From: Epiperipatus broadwayi
Taxonomy: Eukaryota; Onychophora; Udeonychophora; Euonychophora; Peripatidae
Direction: 5' to 3'
Assembly (NCBI GenBank): GCA_028023455.1
Contig: JAQFVV010006238.1
Location: forward strand, 8,549,349-8,613,348
DNA: 64,000 nt
Made by a program: the position numbers and the translations under genes. The first letter of the stretch is position 1, and every line of letters begins with the position of its first letter. The notes beneath the pieces are model-generated. The model searched no databases, had not been told where the DNA came from, and saw nothing but the letters and a program-made list of their open reading frames with translations. Below, piece after piece: positions 24,102-36,374 of this stretch.

Positions 24102-25438
24102 GAACTTTCATTCAAGCCTATGAACTTCTATCTGACTTTTAAGTTTAAAATCAATTAATAATGTTTAATTTTATATGTTTTCCGATTGATAAAAATCATT
24201 TCCATTTTTTTTTCTTATTGTATAAATTATTTATTGTTTAAATTTTAAATGAGGGAATTTAAGGTTGGGTATAGACGTTGCATAGATTCGTTAGCGGTTG
24301 ATAATGTTGTGGTTTTCACATTCAATTAGAATATATGTCAATGATATCACTGCAAGCATCTTATGATGAATGCTAATGGGATTTGTATATTCCCTATGCA
24401 AGTGACGTTTATCGAGGACTTTGCATTTTGATTGGTTGTGTTGAATTTGGAATGTTTTTGACCGTGGAATCTGTGCAGCTGATCTGTACTCAACATTTTA
24501 AAACAAATTTTATAAAATGCATTTGTGCGAACGTATTTAAATGTTAAATTTAAGTCGGGCGTGAATGGCTATATAGATTTGTAAAGTTATATTAGGGGAG
24601 GGTAATCTTAGGTTATTTGTGTCATTGTTGAATTGGGTCAATGGATTGGATATATTTGTGTAATTATTAGATGTAGTATAAGTTTCGCTACATGCAGAAT
24701 CGCTGAATACACTGCACCAACCCTTTGCCTATGGATGGGATTGTAAGTCGGCAAAAAGGATCGCGGTCCCTTCCTATGGAGTTTTTTATTTTATTGTTCT
24801 TCTTGCTATACAGACGTCATATTCCTGTATTGGACAAGAGTCAATGTTTTCTCTAACTATACTGTTCAGATTTCCATTCCTGACAGTATAGTATATTTGT
24901 GCTGTTGTATTTTCATGCTACATTGAATACATAAATGTATCAGATGGATTGATGCCAGTTTGACTACGAATTTTAGCCTAAGGTTAAATAGGGATAGAAT
25001 GTTTTATTTTCAAATGCAAATCTATGTAGTCTATTCATACTTGACCATCTAAATAAAATATTAAACTCATTGAAATTTATGTAAATGTACAATTAAAGAG
25101 TAATATAAAAATCTAAAAATGTTAAACCTATTCCTCAAAATTTAAATGTTATTTTATATGTGCGTAAATAAATATTTTTATGTGTTAATTTCTGGCAGTG
25201 GCTTTTACTTATTGATATTTAAGATATAAATTAAGATATAGATTTTTATCTCTGTGTCTCCACTGAGCTAGTGTGTTGGGCTAACGATCGGAATATTTAA
25301 ATAAAGTGGAATCTTAACAGCGCGTATCTGCCTACTCTATAAATTTTTCTAGGTTTAAATACCTAGATGGTGCCCTGGTAGTTGCAGATATTGTTTTTGC
25401 AGTTAGATTCGATCTTCACTTTCATTTCGATCGTTATA

Positions 25439-25983
25439 ATTAGCGCCCAACATGGGGCCTTACCTCAGAGATTGACCCTGAGAATTTTAAAAGTGAATCA
25501 TGCCCGTAAATTTTTTGCTGAAATTGTATAAATATATTTGTTGTATTGACATGGAGTTGCAGTTTGAAGTTTTGTTTAAAAAGTGCTGCCAGTAAGTAAA
25601 ATTGCGCATATGTAGAGATAAATTCGAGGAATAAAAACTAATAAATAAAACGTAATAATAAATCTAAATCATATTTTTTTTTAAAAAAAAAAAGACTTGT
25701 TAAATTAAAATCTAATCGTTCAACTTGCATAAGTAATAGTTAAAGGTAGGAGAAATGAAACTTGGAAGGGAGGGGGCAGAAATTTAGCTGGTAGTAAGGA
25801 ATCATCAGTCAATTTTTTTTAAATCATTATATTTGTGTGTAATTACTGTTTTGTCTTGTAAAAAAAAAAGTTTTGTCCTTTTGAAATTTTCATATATAAT
25901 CAATTTGTGTAACCTAATTTCTAACACTAAGTAAATTCTTTTTTTTTTTTAATGTTTTTGTTTTTTGAGGAAGTTTACTGATA
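25439..25983 (+). other. Internal region of LTR element A
   Basis: Only 545 bp, with no open frame of note. It starts with the primer-binding-like site and ends in T-rich sequence and a short GAGGAAG purine run just before the 3' LTR. Autonomous Ty3-type elements carry several kilobases of gag-pol here. Confidence 0.8.
25441..25459 (+). other. Primer-binding-like site of element A
   Basis: TAGCGCCCAACATGGGGCC starts two bases after the LTR. It is one transition away from the TGGCGCCCAAC start that many Ty3/Gypsy elements use to pair with a tRNA 3' end, often tRNA-Lys. It fixes the element in plus orientation. Confidence 0.7.
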
Positions 25984-26929
25984 TGTAACGATATATAAAT
26001 ATGTCATTACATTTATTTAAAATAAAAACTTAAAAGTTCGCAAATAAAAGTAAAAAACTAAATGCTAAAATTAAAATATTGTTAAACGTATATACATTCG
26101 CACAGAGGCCAAACTTTAAAAATATTTTTTTTTAAAAAAACAAATAAGTATTTGAACGTACTTTTTTTTATAAAAAAGTACAAGATTTAAAAATAAAAAC
26201 AAGTATTAATTAATGTAATCTGTAAATGGAAATGATTGTTTATAAATTGTTTGAAAAGCAAGCTAGCTTTGGGCTCTTGTATAATTAAAATGATATGATG
26301 AAACATAGATAAGAAAATAAAAAGAAATTAGCTTGACCAATGGAAGCACCAAGCCTCAGCCCGGACCCGAACGAAAATTTGGATTAGTGACGTCTTTGTT
26401 CATTCAATCTGGAGATAGATTATAAAAAGAGAAATATTGAGTTCCAGATAGTTTTTTCGGACTTGATTTGATGAGAACGGTAGGATGCACTTGCCGTTCT
26501 CTCTCATTTTTTTTTGTTTTAACTACTTCCGGTTTGTCGGCGTCATTTGCGCCCTTCAGTGCTCATTTGATGATGTGCTATTTTCTTTTTTTGCTGATGT
26601 AAAAAATATAATGATGATGTCGAAGAAAATATGGCCGTTTTTAGCTATATATGTTAGCTTTCAAACGATCTTTATTTCAAAAAAATCGGTCGAAATTTAG
26701 ATTTTTGGCGAATTTTTTAATCAACCACAGTATTTAATTTTTTTGTTTTTTTGGTAATTTTTGTACTTATCACGAAACGATAAAAGACATAAAATGTTTT
26801 ACGGCTGCAAGTGAAGTTTTCTTCGGTATTATTCTCAAACAAGGCTTACAACAGACTAAGAACGTAATTATTCGTAAATAAAATTTTTTAATTTTTTTTT
26901 TTAATTTTTTGAAAAAATATATTTTTTAT

Positions 26930-27240
26930 TAATTTTAGTTTGTAATTAGTGTGTGCTAATTTGTAGTTATATATTTATTTATTTATGCTCATATACAATT
27001 CATATCTATTGAAAAATTGGTGTGTGTGTAATTATATATTTATGGTCGTATAGAATTCATATTTATCATAATTTTCTAAAGGTAGTTTGTAATACATTTA
27101 TTTATGCTCACATAGAATTCATATTTATCGAAAAATTAGTGTGATTTAGTTTGTAATTATATATTTACTCATATAGAATTCATATCGTAATTAACTTATT
27201 AGTATATAATTCATATCGTAATTTTCTAAAGTTCTATGTA
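26930..27240. repeat. Degenerate tandem repeats in the TTAA element
   Basis: A unit of roughly 65-80 bp with ATATATTTATTTATGCTCATATAGAATTCATAT-type content recurs about four times with variable spacing (motif pieces ATAGAATTCATAT at about 27048, 27110, 27172). Confidence 0.7.
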
Positions 27241-27272
27241 CACTAATCCTCTTATTTTTATAAAAATAATGA

Positions 27273-27298
27273 TTTTCAAAAAGTATACTTTTTGAAAA
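27273..27298. repeat. Perfect 26-bp palindrome
   Basis: TTTTCAAAAAGTA followed immediately by its exact reverse complement TACTTTTTGAAAA, centred on GTATAC. Confidence 0.9.
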
Positions 27299-27532
27299 CC
27301 ATTAATTATGTTTATATTATATGGTTTACAAGCAATGAGTTATAAGACTAATAAACAAATGTATACAGACAGACATTGCATACACAAACATATAATCCAA
27401 TTCTGATTCTTGTTTATATTTATGCTTGATCATGCTTTGCTTTTGCTATATGTTTCATAACATTATTTTCAAGTCTATAGACTATATGCAAATAAATTAT
27501 ATCTGTGGTACAATAAATATAACAAGATAGCA

Positions 27533-27650
27533 TCACTTCTGTACATAAAAAATATAAACATCACTTGTGCACTGCATAAAGAATATAAACATCATTGGTG
27601 ATCACAATGAATATAAACATCACTATTGTACACACAAAAAATATAAAATG
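27533..27650. repeat. Short tandem repeat, about 35-45 bp unit
   Basis: An AATATAAACATCACT core recurs three or four times with variable linkers. Confidence 0.75.
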
Positions 27651-28966
27651 AAGAGATAAAACTCATTTTATCAGTGATATAGAAAGTAGCCTACAATTTC
27701 TAGTTTTAGACATACAAGAAGCCAATTGCTATGATGATTTCTTTTGTATCTTTAGATCGGAAGAATCTCGTTTCTTTATAGACGCCTTTGACATTTAGAA
27801 CATTTGGGGTACAAGATAGAAATGAACAAGTCATATCCGACTTTGTTTGGAGATTGTGAAACTATGGATTATCTCAGGTAAGACATATTATACATGTTTA
27901 GAAAGATAATTTTGTAAGGAATAGAAAGAAATTATCACTGAAGATGAATTTTGAATTTTAGTTAATGTTAATTTCCAAATTATGAACAAACAATAAAATA
28001 ATAATTATTTCGAATGTGAAAATTTCTTTTTTTCCCTTATTTTTTATATAGTTATCACTATTTATTTTATGCTTATTGTTTTTCTTAATTTTTCTAGTTT
28101 CTAGCAATGTAATTGTTTTTGTTCTAACATAATTAAAACTGAAGTTATTATGAAAATTGTGTCTCAGGCCATTATTTTAAAAAGTTCAATATGGCGGCTT
28201 GAAGCTGAAGTAGTTAAAAAAAAAAATATAAAATGAAAAGACTGTGATACAAGAATGGAACCAGCTAATGCTACCTCCAGAACATTATCTTCCAATGGAG
28301 ACATCACGGGAATTAAAAACAGGAACCTGGACTCTTCTACTGTAAGCTATATTGACATGAACTCTAAATTTAAAAATAACTAAGAACTTTCGTTCAAGCT
28401 TATGAACTTCTATCTGACTTTTAAGTTTAAAATCAATTAATAATGTTTAATTTTATATGTTTTCCGATTGATAAAAATCATTTCCATTTTTTTTTCTTAT
28501 TGTATAAATTATTTATTGTTTAAATTTTAAATGAGGGAATTTAGGTTGGGTATAGACGTTGCATAGATTAGTTAGCTTGGTTGATAATGTTGTGGTTTTC
28601 ACATTCGATTAGAATATATGTGAACGTTATCACTGCAAGCATCTTACGATGAATGCTAATGGGATTGGTATATTCACTATGCAAGTGACATTTATCAAGG
28701 ACTTTGTATTTTGATCGGTTGTGTTGAATTTGGAATGTTTTTGACCGTGGAATCTGTGCAGCTGATCTGTACTCAACATTTTAAAACAAATTTTATAAAA
28801 TGCATTTGTGCTAACGTATTTAAATGTTAAATTTAAGTCGGGCGTGAATGGCTATATAGATTTGTAAAGTTATATTAGGGGAGGGTAATCTTAGGTTATT
28901 TGTGTCGTTGTTGAATTGGGTCAATGGATTGGATATATTTGAGTAATTTGAAGATGAAACTTGTAT

Positions 28967-31535
28967 TGTAATGGTCAGAAAACGTGTGACTCATAAACAT
29001 AGTGCAGAATTCGACCACCATACAGAACAGCAGCACCATCGAGTAGCGAAGCCACCCGTGGTACTGAGTTCGAACATAGTTTATCGGTTCCACAATACAA
29101 TCCACGAAACAACGCATCTGATGCGACATTAGTAAATATTTCCTTAGGCACGGTGGTCAGGGATATGCAAGAGACTCATGATTTTATTCTCGAGTTAGCC
29201 AATAATCAAACTAATATTAATTAAACATTCATATTTACATAATCGAGGAAATAGTATATAGAATGGGTATCGAATGAATGAAACGTAATTGCAGACGTAT
29301 AGTTTAAAATTATTTATTAATACATTTTAAGAAGATCCTTTACTAATAATATTTTATGGACTAACAGCTTCAGTAGTGGGATTTGCAACATGATTATATT
29401 TTAAAGAATACATTATTTATTTAGACATTATTTTATTGAGGATTTCAGTAGTGGTATTTCCGATACTGAAATGTTTACAAAAGGAATTCACTTATTTGAA
29501 GGCATAATCTAGCTACCTAAAATTCTCGAGTAAGTATTTCTAATGCATGCCTGGAGGGATTTATACCTTTGCAATGCAAGAGTCTAAAGTATGGGTTATA
29601 AGAGTAATGGCAGACATATATTTATTTAATTAAAATATTTATTTATAACTAAGGGCAAACATTTATTTGAGAGTGAATTATGAAGATAATGCAGAGGCGG
29701 AGTGATATATAGAATAATAAAATTAAGTAAAGGAACACGTGGTACGCTTTAGAAAGGCGATATGGAATGGCAGTATATCGAAACTGCAATGCCGCGAATG
29801 GGTTTATAAGAATGTCGGGCTGGTCTCTGCCACGGCCTGACGAAGTAAGGTGTCACATAAGCATAACCAGGGACAAGCGGTCCGTGTCGCAGTTTTGCCG
29901 GCTGGCTGCATGATGTTGTCAAGTCCTACGGGAGCACCCATTATGCCCGCTTGTGTAGGACGACTGGGGTTAATTTCAACCCTGAAGAATCCGGAAATTT
30001 CACGGCGGAATGGGTCATCACGTCTCTAAAACGTAACACATGTATACTTATAAACGATTATGATAAGATTTAAATGGATTTCTAATTCGGCTCGACATTA
30101 TCAACATTTACTAAAGAACGTTGGTGACTCTCAAAGAAATGTAATTCTATGGAATTATTCATGATGATTTAATAAATACAAAACATATATAAATTGGGAA
30201 TTATTATAACTAATACGTCAGCCATTTGCGAAGTTGTAGACCCTGCATTACAATAAATGAAGCATTGAATGCATGTCGATTTATATGAAAGTAAAGTTAT
30301 TTAGGAAAGTAAATATTAATGAAAATTTGACACGCCTTCATTGTTTTAAGCGATCATAGATTTAAACTTTGAAAATTGAAATAATTATGAGCATGCAATA
30401 ATTAAATAATAACTATAGATAGAAATGTAGATTATGAGAAATATGCACCCAAGATAGAGTGAGGTAAGCTAGATTATTAGAGAAATTTACATATTAAATT
30501 AATTATTCAGTTTTAGCTATACATATGGTAGTTTTACATTTTATAATTTAGATAAGTAGTATGAAGAAGAGCTATAGCATATTATTAGAGTACTCTAGAG
30601 TTTGAACACAGACAGGTACCTGTTTTATAAGAAGTTTTCTGATTCCATTAGTTTAGCAGCAAAAAGTTCACGAGTGGCAATTCTTTCTTGTATTTAGATA
30701 TTCATTTAATTTCATGGCAGCAGCAGCTTTTTCATTTATTTCAGGCAGCAGATCTTCATGGTGAATTTATGACGGGCAATGGAAAGTTCAGCATCCGATA
30801 GGCCATCTCCCGATGGAGAATAATCTAGGTGCTTTACTCGGTCATACCTTGGCAGGAACAAATTATTTTTATTATTTTTGGAGACTCTCAGTGATCGAGA
30901 GCAAAGCTAAAGTTTAAGTGAATGTCTCCAGCAAGTCTAAGATGGCCTCTTTTTTTATCTTGATCTCTCACATTTTTGTTAAGGTATTTTTAGGTTCTAC
31001 TTAATCTGCCCTGAGGATAATCAATGCATTTAGTTGGTTTTTAATTAAAGAAAGCTGCCGTTCTATTGTTTACATTTTACATTTACTAATTAATTTTGGG
31101 GAATTTTTCTTTAATTAATCTATTATCTATCACTGACCGATGCTTTTAAATTTCAAAAACAAAAAGGGAACATAAGATTATTTTAACTTTTAATTAAATA
31201 TTACATCAGATATTTTTAGAATTATTATTAAATGAAATTTAAACAAAGCAATAAATACGAACTTTATAATCCAAAATAAATGATTAAAATTATACAAAAT
31301 TATATAACTAAAAAAAAATCTAAATTATATTATTTTATCCCTATTTATTGCGTTTAATTTGAGATCGAAATGTGTGCGTGTTTATGCTGAATTCTACATA
31401 TATTTATACATTTCTAAGATTGCTACACACACAATTCGATACCAAAAAGTTTAAATTTGGGCGGGATAGACCGGTCAGTGAGAGACGACAGAAAAAGGTG
31501 AAACTTAAGATTCGAATACGAATCTTACTGTTTCA
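28967..31535 (-). repeat. 3' LTR of element B
   Basis: It aligns along its whole length to 33810-36374 with a few percent difference and small indels, including CTG present near its end and missing from the other copy. A less AT-rich block (29820-30025) contains GGACAAGCGGTCCGTGTCGC-type sequence. A minus-strand TATAAACC sits at about 29802-29809 and could be the core promoter. Confidence 0.9.
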
Positions 31536-32004
31536 TTTCCCCGTACTTCCCGTGAACAATTAAGGAAGAACAAAGGAGGCAAGAAAGAGAAAAAAAATTT
31601 ACATTACATAATTGAAAGATGAAAAAAAATTATTATTGTTTTTACAGATATTGAAATATAGAAAGCAGAGATTACATGAAGCAACGAACAATTAATATAC
31701 CTGGATCTAGAATTTATAGTTTAATTAAGATGGCCTAATTTGGCCGTGTCTGGTTAAAATCATAGAAATAATTAGTTAAACTGAATGTATATATATAAAA
31801 AAAATTCTTAGAATAGGATTAGTTAGTATAATATAAAAAAAAATTTTTTTAAGAGTAATAGTAATTAAAACAATAATATATATAATAAAATTTCTATCTA
31901 AAACCCTATTTGACTAAAGTACAATCCATTCAACCAAGTTCATTATATCAAGTTCATTTTAATATTTTCATATACGTTTAATCCGTCCTAATAGTCTAAT
32001 ATTT
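31536..32004 (-). other. Element B, sequence between gag and 3' LTR
   Basis: This is where pol should follow gag. It is only about 470 bp, AT-rich, and has no frame. Next to the LTR the minus strand reads GGGAAGTACGGGGAAA, a plausible polypurine tract. Confidence 0.7.
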
Positions 32005-33132
32005 TTACAACCCCGGGTCAGGTGGATAATACCGATCTCTTGTCATCGATGAATGCGGCTTTGGGTTTTCTAATCTTCGCCCTCTATCAGGTGGTTCTTT
32101 AGCCCAATGGTTCAAATCCAAGGTAGTGAGAAATTCAATCATTTCTTCAATGTCTTTTATCCGACTACCTGCCATTAATTGTTGGATGGTTAGCGGCATA
32201 CTACGCTGGATGGTCCCTATGATGTGTGAATCCGAAAAGGCGAACGTTGTAAGGGATTTAAACCGGTTCGCTTGGCGGAGGAAAAACTGTGTGTGCATTT
32301 CTTGGGGTATCATCCCATATTTTTCCTGGCAGAGCATATGGTAGATACTGCTTTGATGCTCGTGGCTCCAGTAATGCTTCATTAACGCATCTTTGTATTT
32401 TTCTATGGTTTTAGGCTTCCATCTCACCATATTCCACCAGTCCTTGGCAGATCCCTGTAGATGGTAACTGGCTATCGCTATCTGCTCATCCGGCCCTGTC
32501 TTATGAACTTGGAAGAACTTTTGCAAGCTCTCTAAGTGGGCTTGAGGATTTTCTCCTATCTCCCCTCTAAAGATTTTGATGTGGATCATCTTTGCTAAAT
32601 AGCTTTGGTGTCCAGTGTCCATCTTCGTCTCTTCTTTAATGCTGACTGCCTTCTCTGGTTCTTGTGGGCCTTCATCGGCTGGAATGAGGTTTCTTTGCTC
32701 ATCACACTTTTTCATATTTACTACACTACCTGCTTGCCCTTCTACTATCATCGGTTCATCTGATCTCTCTGACTTCCTTTCCTTTTCCATATCTTTAATC
32801 TCTTCTTCCTTTTTACTAGCTGGGGATATTCCAAGATGTTCCTTTATGGCTTCTAACTCTCTCCACATAATGTCTTTAAATTCCTGATATTCTCTAACTC
32901 TTCTCTTTTCTTCTTCTTGTCTCTGTTTTGATTCTTCATCTCTTCTTTTTCTCATTTCCTCCTCATACATTTTCTTCATTTCTTGCATATTCTGTCTGAG
33001 TATTTCCTCAATGAACTTGAAATTAATGTTCATTGATCCTCTGTATTGTTGCGGAGCTTCCCTTCGCTCGGGTGTCGACTCCAAAGCTTCAGATAAATCT
33101 ACTTGCTGTATATCAATATTTTCTGATTCCAT
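32005..33132 (-). CDS. gag: Retrotransposon Gag polyprotein, Ty3/Gypsy-like, intact frame
   Basis: The frame is 375 codons, starts MESENIDIQQ and is uninterrupted. Residues about 45-125 are very rich in E, K and R and should form a coiled coil. Residues about 185-345 carry the retrotransposon capsid pattern: IKIFRGEIGENPQAHLESLQ, then a DWW signature (Trp242-Trp243) after LQGSA, then KYKDALMKHYW and MHTQFFLRQANRF helices. This is the Retrotrans_gag layout, in which Gag multimers package element RNA. No CCHC zinc knuckle is seen and the C-terminus is short and basic. It is the only coding sequence of element B; protease, RT and integrase are absent. An open frame in an element without pol suggests retained use for packaging or a recent copy. 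Domestication is possible but unsupported. Confidence 0.88.
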   Translation of the reverse strand: MESENIDIQQVDLSEALESTPERREAPQQYRGSMNINFKFIEEILRQNMQEMKKMYEEEMRKRRDEESKQRQEEEKRRVREYQEFKDIMWRELEAIKEHLGISPASKKEEEIKDMEKERKSERSDEPMIVEGQAGSVVNMKKCDEQRNLIPADEGPQEPEKAVSIKEETKMDTGHQSYLAKMIHIKIFRGEIGENPQAHLESLQKFFQVHKTGPDEQIAIASYHLQGSAKDWWNMVRWKPKTIEKYKDALMKHYWSHEHQSSIYHMLCQEKYGMIPQEMHTQFFLRQANRFKSLTTFAFSDSHIIGTIQRSMPLTIQQLMAGSRIKDIEEMIEFLTTLDLNHWAKEPPDRGRRLENPKPHSSMTRDRYYPPDPGL

Positions 33133-33809
33133 TTTCTTAATATGATTTATTTATTTTATACCACTAGCATTTGACTACTCCCCACCGGTATATTGGCCCT
33201 ATAACACTCTTTCGCTGCCCTCACCTACTCTACATTGCCCTATCTCTATATTGCTGCGTTTAACATATTTAACATATATATTATAGCGAACTACTGGTTA
33301 CGCGTATAATAAGCTACTGCTGTCTATGATATATATATTTGTACTTTAACAAAATATTTACTATTAACATATATAACAAGCTTCTGCTGTCTATGCTATA
33401 TATATATAACGGTGTTTTAATAAAAAAAATTCAATGCTACTTGCTTTCTCATTTAGCGACTGATTACTTTTTTTTTCTTGACATATATATATAAAGCAAA
33501 ATATTTCATTAGATCCGAGTATTTTCATTCCTTCTTAAATTACACACACATCCCTGCTTTCCTTAAATTTGTTATTACGCCTGCTGTCCTTTCATTCACT
33601 CGACCCACATTATTTCACTCGATTTATTTTTTTTCATTATTTTTATCAAAACAAAATCGTATATATATATAGAATAATTAGCCAACTCGAGTAACGAACG
33701 CTAAAAGAAATTTGCGTATGCGTTATATTTTGCTCAGGGTATATATGGGTTTTTTGTATCGAAAGCCTCACGTTGGAAAGCGCCAAACGCTAAAAAAAAA
33801 ATTTAATTA
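33133..33809 (-). other. Element B 5' leader
   Basis: AT-rich leader between 5' LTR and gag. Two similar blocks, AAGCTACTGCTGTCTATG and AAGCTTCTGCTGTCTATG (about 33309 and 33379), show a local duplication. No convincing frame. Confidence 0.6.
33765..33785 (-). other. Possible primer-binding site of element B
   Basis: The minus strand reads TGGCGCTTTCCAACGTGAGG, close to the TGGCGCCCAACGTGGGGC type but with three extra bases, and about 24 nt from the LTR edge rather than next to it. It resembles the site of element A. Tentative. Confidence 0.4.
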
Positions 33810-36374
33810 TGTAACAGTCAGAAAACGTGTGACTTGTAAACATAGTGCAGAATTCGACCACCATACAAAACAGCAGCACCATCGAGTAGCGAAGCCACCC
33901 ATGGTACTGAGTTCGAACATAGTTTATCGGTTCCACAATACAATCCACGAAACAATGCATCTGATGCGACATTAGTAAATATTTCCTTAGGCACGGTGGT
34001 CAGGGATATGCAAGAAACTCATGATTTTATTCTCGAGTTAGCCAATAATCAAACTAATATTAATTAAACATTCATATTTACATAATCGAGGAAATAGTAT
34101 ATAGAATGGGTATCGAATGAATGAAACGTAACTGCAGACATAGTTTAAAATTATTTATTAATACATTTTAATAAAACAATCATTTACTAATAATATTTGT
34201 GGATTTAAAGCTTCAGTAGCAGGATTTGCGATATGATTATATTTTAAAGAATACATTGATTTATTTAGACATTATTTTATATTGAGGATTTCAGTAGTGG
34301 TATTTCCGATACTGAAATGTTTACAAAAGGAATACATTTATTTGAAGGCGTAATCTAGCTACCTAAAATTCTCGAGTGAGTATTTCTAATGCATGCCTGG
34401 AGGGATTTATACCTTTGCAATGCAAGAGTCTAAAGTATGGGTTATAAGAGTAATGGCAGACATATATTTATTTAATTAAAATATTTATTTATAACTAAGG
34501 GCAAACATTTATTTGAGAGTGAATTATGAAGATAATGCAGAGGCGGAGTGACATATAGAATAATAAAATTAAGTAAAGGAACACATGGTATGCTTTAGAA
34601 AGGCGATATGGAATGGCAGTATATTGAAACTGCAATGCCACGAATGGGTTTATAAGAATGTCAGGCTGGTCTCTGCCCCGACCCGACGAAGTAAGGGGTC
34701 ACATAAGCATAACCAGGGACAAGCGGTCCGTGTCGCATTTTTGCCGGCTGGCTGCATGACGTTGTCAAGTCCTACAGGAGCACCCATTATGCCCGCTTGT
34801 GTAGGACGACTGGGGTTAATTTCAACCCTGAAGAATCCGGAAATTTCATGGCGGAATGGGTCATCGCGTCTCTAAAACGTAACACATGTATACTTATAAA
34901 CGATTATGATAAGATTTAAATGGATTTCTAATTCGGCCCCACATTATCAACATTTACTAAAGAACGTTGGTGACTCTCAAAGAAATGTAATTTTCTGGAA
35001 TTATTCATAATGATTTAATAAATACAAAACATATATAAATTGGGAATTATTATAACTAATACGTCAGCTATTTGCGAAGTTGTAGAACCCTGCATTACAA
35101 TAAATGAAGCATTGAATGCGTGTCGATTTATATGAAAGTTAAGTTATTAAAGAAAGTAAATATTAATGAAAATTTGACACGCATTCATTGTTTCAAGTGA
35201 TCATAGATTTAAACTTTGAAAATTGAAATAATTATGAGCATGCAATAAGTAAATAATAACTGTAGATAGAATGTAGATTTGAGAAATATGCACCCAAGAC
35301 AGAGTGAGGTAAGCTAGATTATTAGAGAAATTTACATATTAAATTAATTATTCAGTTTTAGTTATACATATGGTAGTTTTACATTTTATAAGTTAGATAA
35401 GTAGTATGAAGAAGAGCTATAGCATATTATTAGAGTAATCTAGAGTTTGAACACAGACAGGTACCTGTTTTATAAGAAGTTTTCTGATTCCATTAGTTTA
35501 GCAGCAAAAAGTTCACGAGTGGCAATTCTTTCTTGTATTTAGATATTCATTTAATTTCATGGCAGCAGCAGCTTTCTCATTCATTTCAGGCAGCAGATCT
35601 TCATGGTTGAATTTATGATGGGCAATGGAAAGTTCAGCATCTGATAGGCCATCCCGATGGAGAATAATCTAGGTGCTTTACTCAGTCATACCTTGGCAGG
35701 AACAAATTATTTTATTATTTTTGGAGACTCTCAATGATCGAGAGCAAAGCTAAAGTTTAAGTGAATGTCTCCAGCAAGTCCAAGATGGCCTCTTTTTTTT
35801 ATCTTCATCTCTCACGTTTTTGTTAAGGTATTTTTAGGTTCTACTTAATCTGCCCTGAGGATAATCAATGCATTTAGTTGGTTTTTAATTAAAGAAAGCT
35901 GCCATTCTTTTGTTTACATTTTACATTTACTAATTAATTTTGGGGAATTTTTCTTTAATTAATCTATTATCTATCACTGACCGATGCTTTTAAATTTCAA
36001 AAACAAAAAGGGAACATAAGACTATTTTAACTTTTAATTAATATTACATCAGATATTTTTAGAATTATTATTAAATGAAATTTAAACAAAGCAATAAATA
36101 CGAACTTTATAATCCAAAATAAATGATTAAAATTATACAAAATTATATAACTAAAAGAAATCTAAATTATATTATTTTATCCCTATTTATTGCGTTTAAT
36201 TTGAGATCGAAATGTGTGCGTGTTTATGCTGAATTCTACATATATTTATACATTTCTAAGATTGCTACACACACAATTCGATACCAAAAAGTTTAAATTT
36301 GGGTGGGATAGACCGGTCAGTGAGAGACGACAGAAAAAGGTGAAACTTAAGATTCGAATACGAATCTTATTTCA
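33810..36374 (-). repeat. 5' LTR of element B
   Basis: A 2565-bp copy of 28967-31535. It drives gag transcription if active. The less AT-rich block recurs at 34665-34875, with minus-strand TATAAACC at about 34647-34654. Confidence 0.9.

Larger units (their letters stand above)
23397..25438 (+). repeat. 5' LTR of element A
   Basis: Intact 2042-bp LTR. It serves as the uninterrupted reference for both insertions in the 3' LTR: the TTAA site is at about 23935 and the AGTAT site at 24675-24679. Promoter elements and a small conserved frame lie within it. Confidence 0.9.
26519..28217. mobile_element. TTAA-flanked non-autonomous DNA element (piggyBac-like target)
   Basis: The element spans 26523-28213 (1691 bp) between TTAA at 26519-26522 and 28214-28217. 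The 5' LTR of element A has a single TTAA at the same place (in GTTTTAAAAAAA, about 23935), so a paralogous empty site proves the insertion. The ends share only CTACTTC as inverted repeat. TTAA duplication with excision precision is the mark of piggyBac-type transposases, whose ends usually begin CCC or similar, so the assignment is tentative. There is no transposase. The inside holds degenerate repeats. Confidence 0.75.
25984..28966 (+). repeat. 3' LTR of element A, left part
   Basis: It matches 23397-24674 closely once the TTAA element (26519-28213) is removed, and it is cut at its right end by LTR element B. The last bases before the junction differ from the 5' LTR by a small insertion. 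Confidence 0.88.
28967..36374 (-). mobile_element. LTR element B: long-LTR, gag-only Ty3-like retrotransposon
   Basis: Two LTRs of 2569 and 2565 bp (28967-31535, 33810-36374) flank 2274 bp of internal sequence that encodes a gag on the minus strand and nothing else recognisable. The gag orientation makes the right LTR the 5' one. On the minus strand the LTR begins TGAAA and ends TTACA, so TG...CA. The target duplication is TGTAT / AGTAT (28962-28966, 36375-36379), four of five matching, and the 5' LTR of element A has AGTAT at the same site. It resembles terminal-repeat gag elements (TR-GAG), described from plants, with protease, reverse transcriptase and integrase absent. Confidence 0.88.

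Noticed and set aside
27530-27650. CRISPR-like short repeats
   Set aside because: Eukaryotic A/T-rich tandem repeat with variable units and no regular spacers.
29974-30002. CTGAAGA and GGAAA in the LTR of element B as possible ribozyme core
   Set aside because: Only five bases separate the boxes, too few for stem II.
32126-32887. Plus-strand frames opposite gag
   Set aside because: Antisense shadows of the gag frame.
34585-34875. 96-residue plus-strand frame in the LTR of element B
   Set aside because: Antisense to the element, and the matching frame in the other LTR is interrupted, so it is not maintained.
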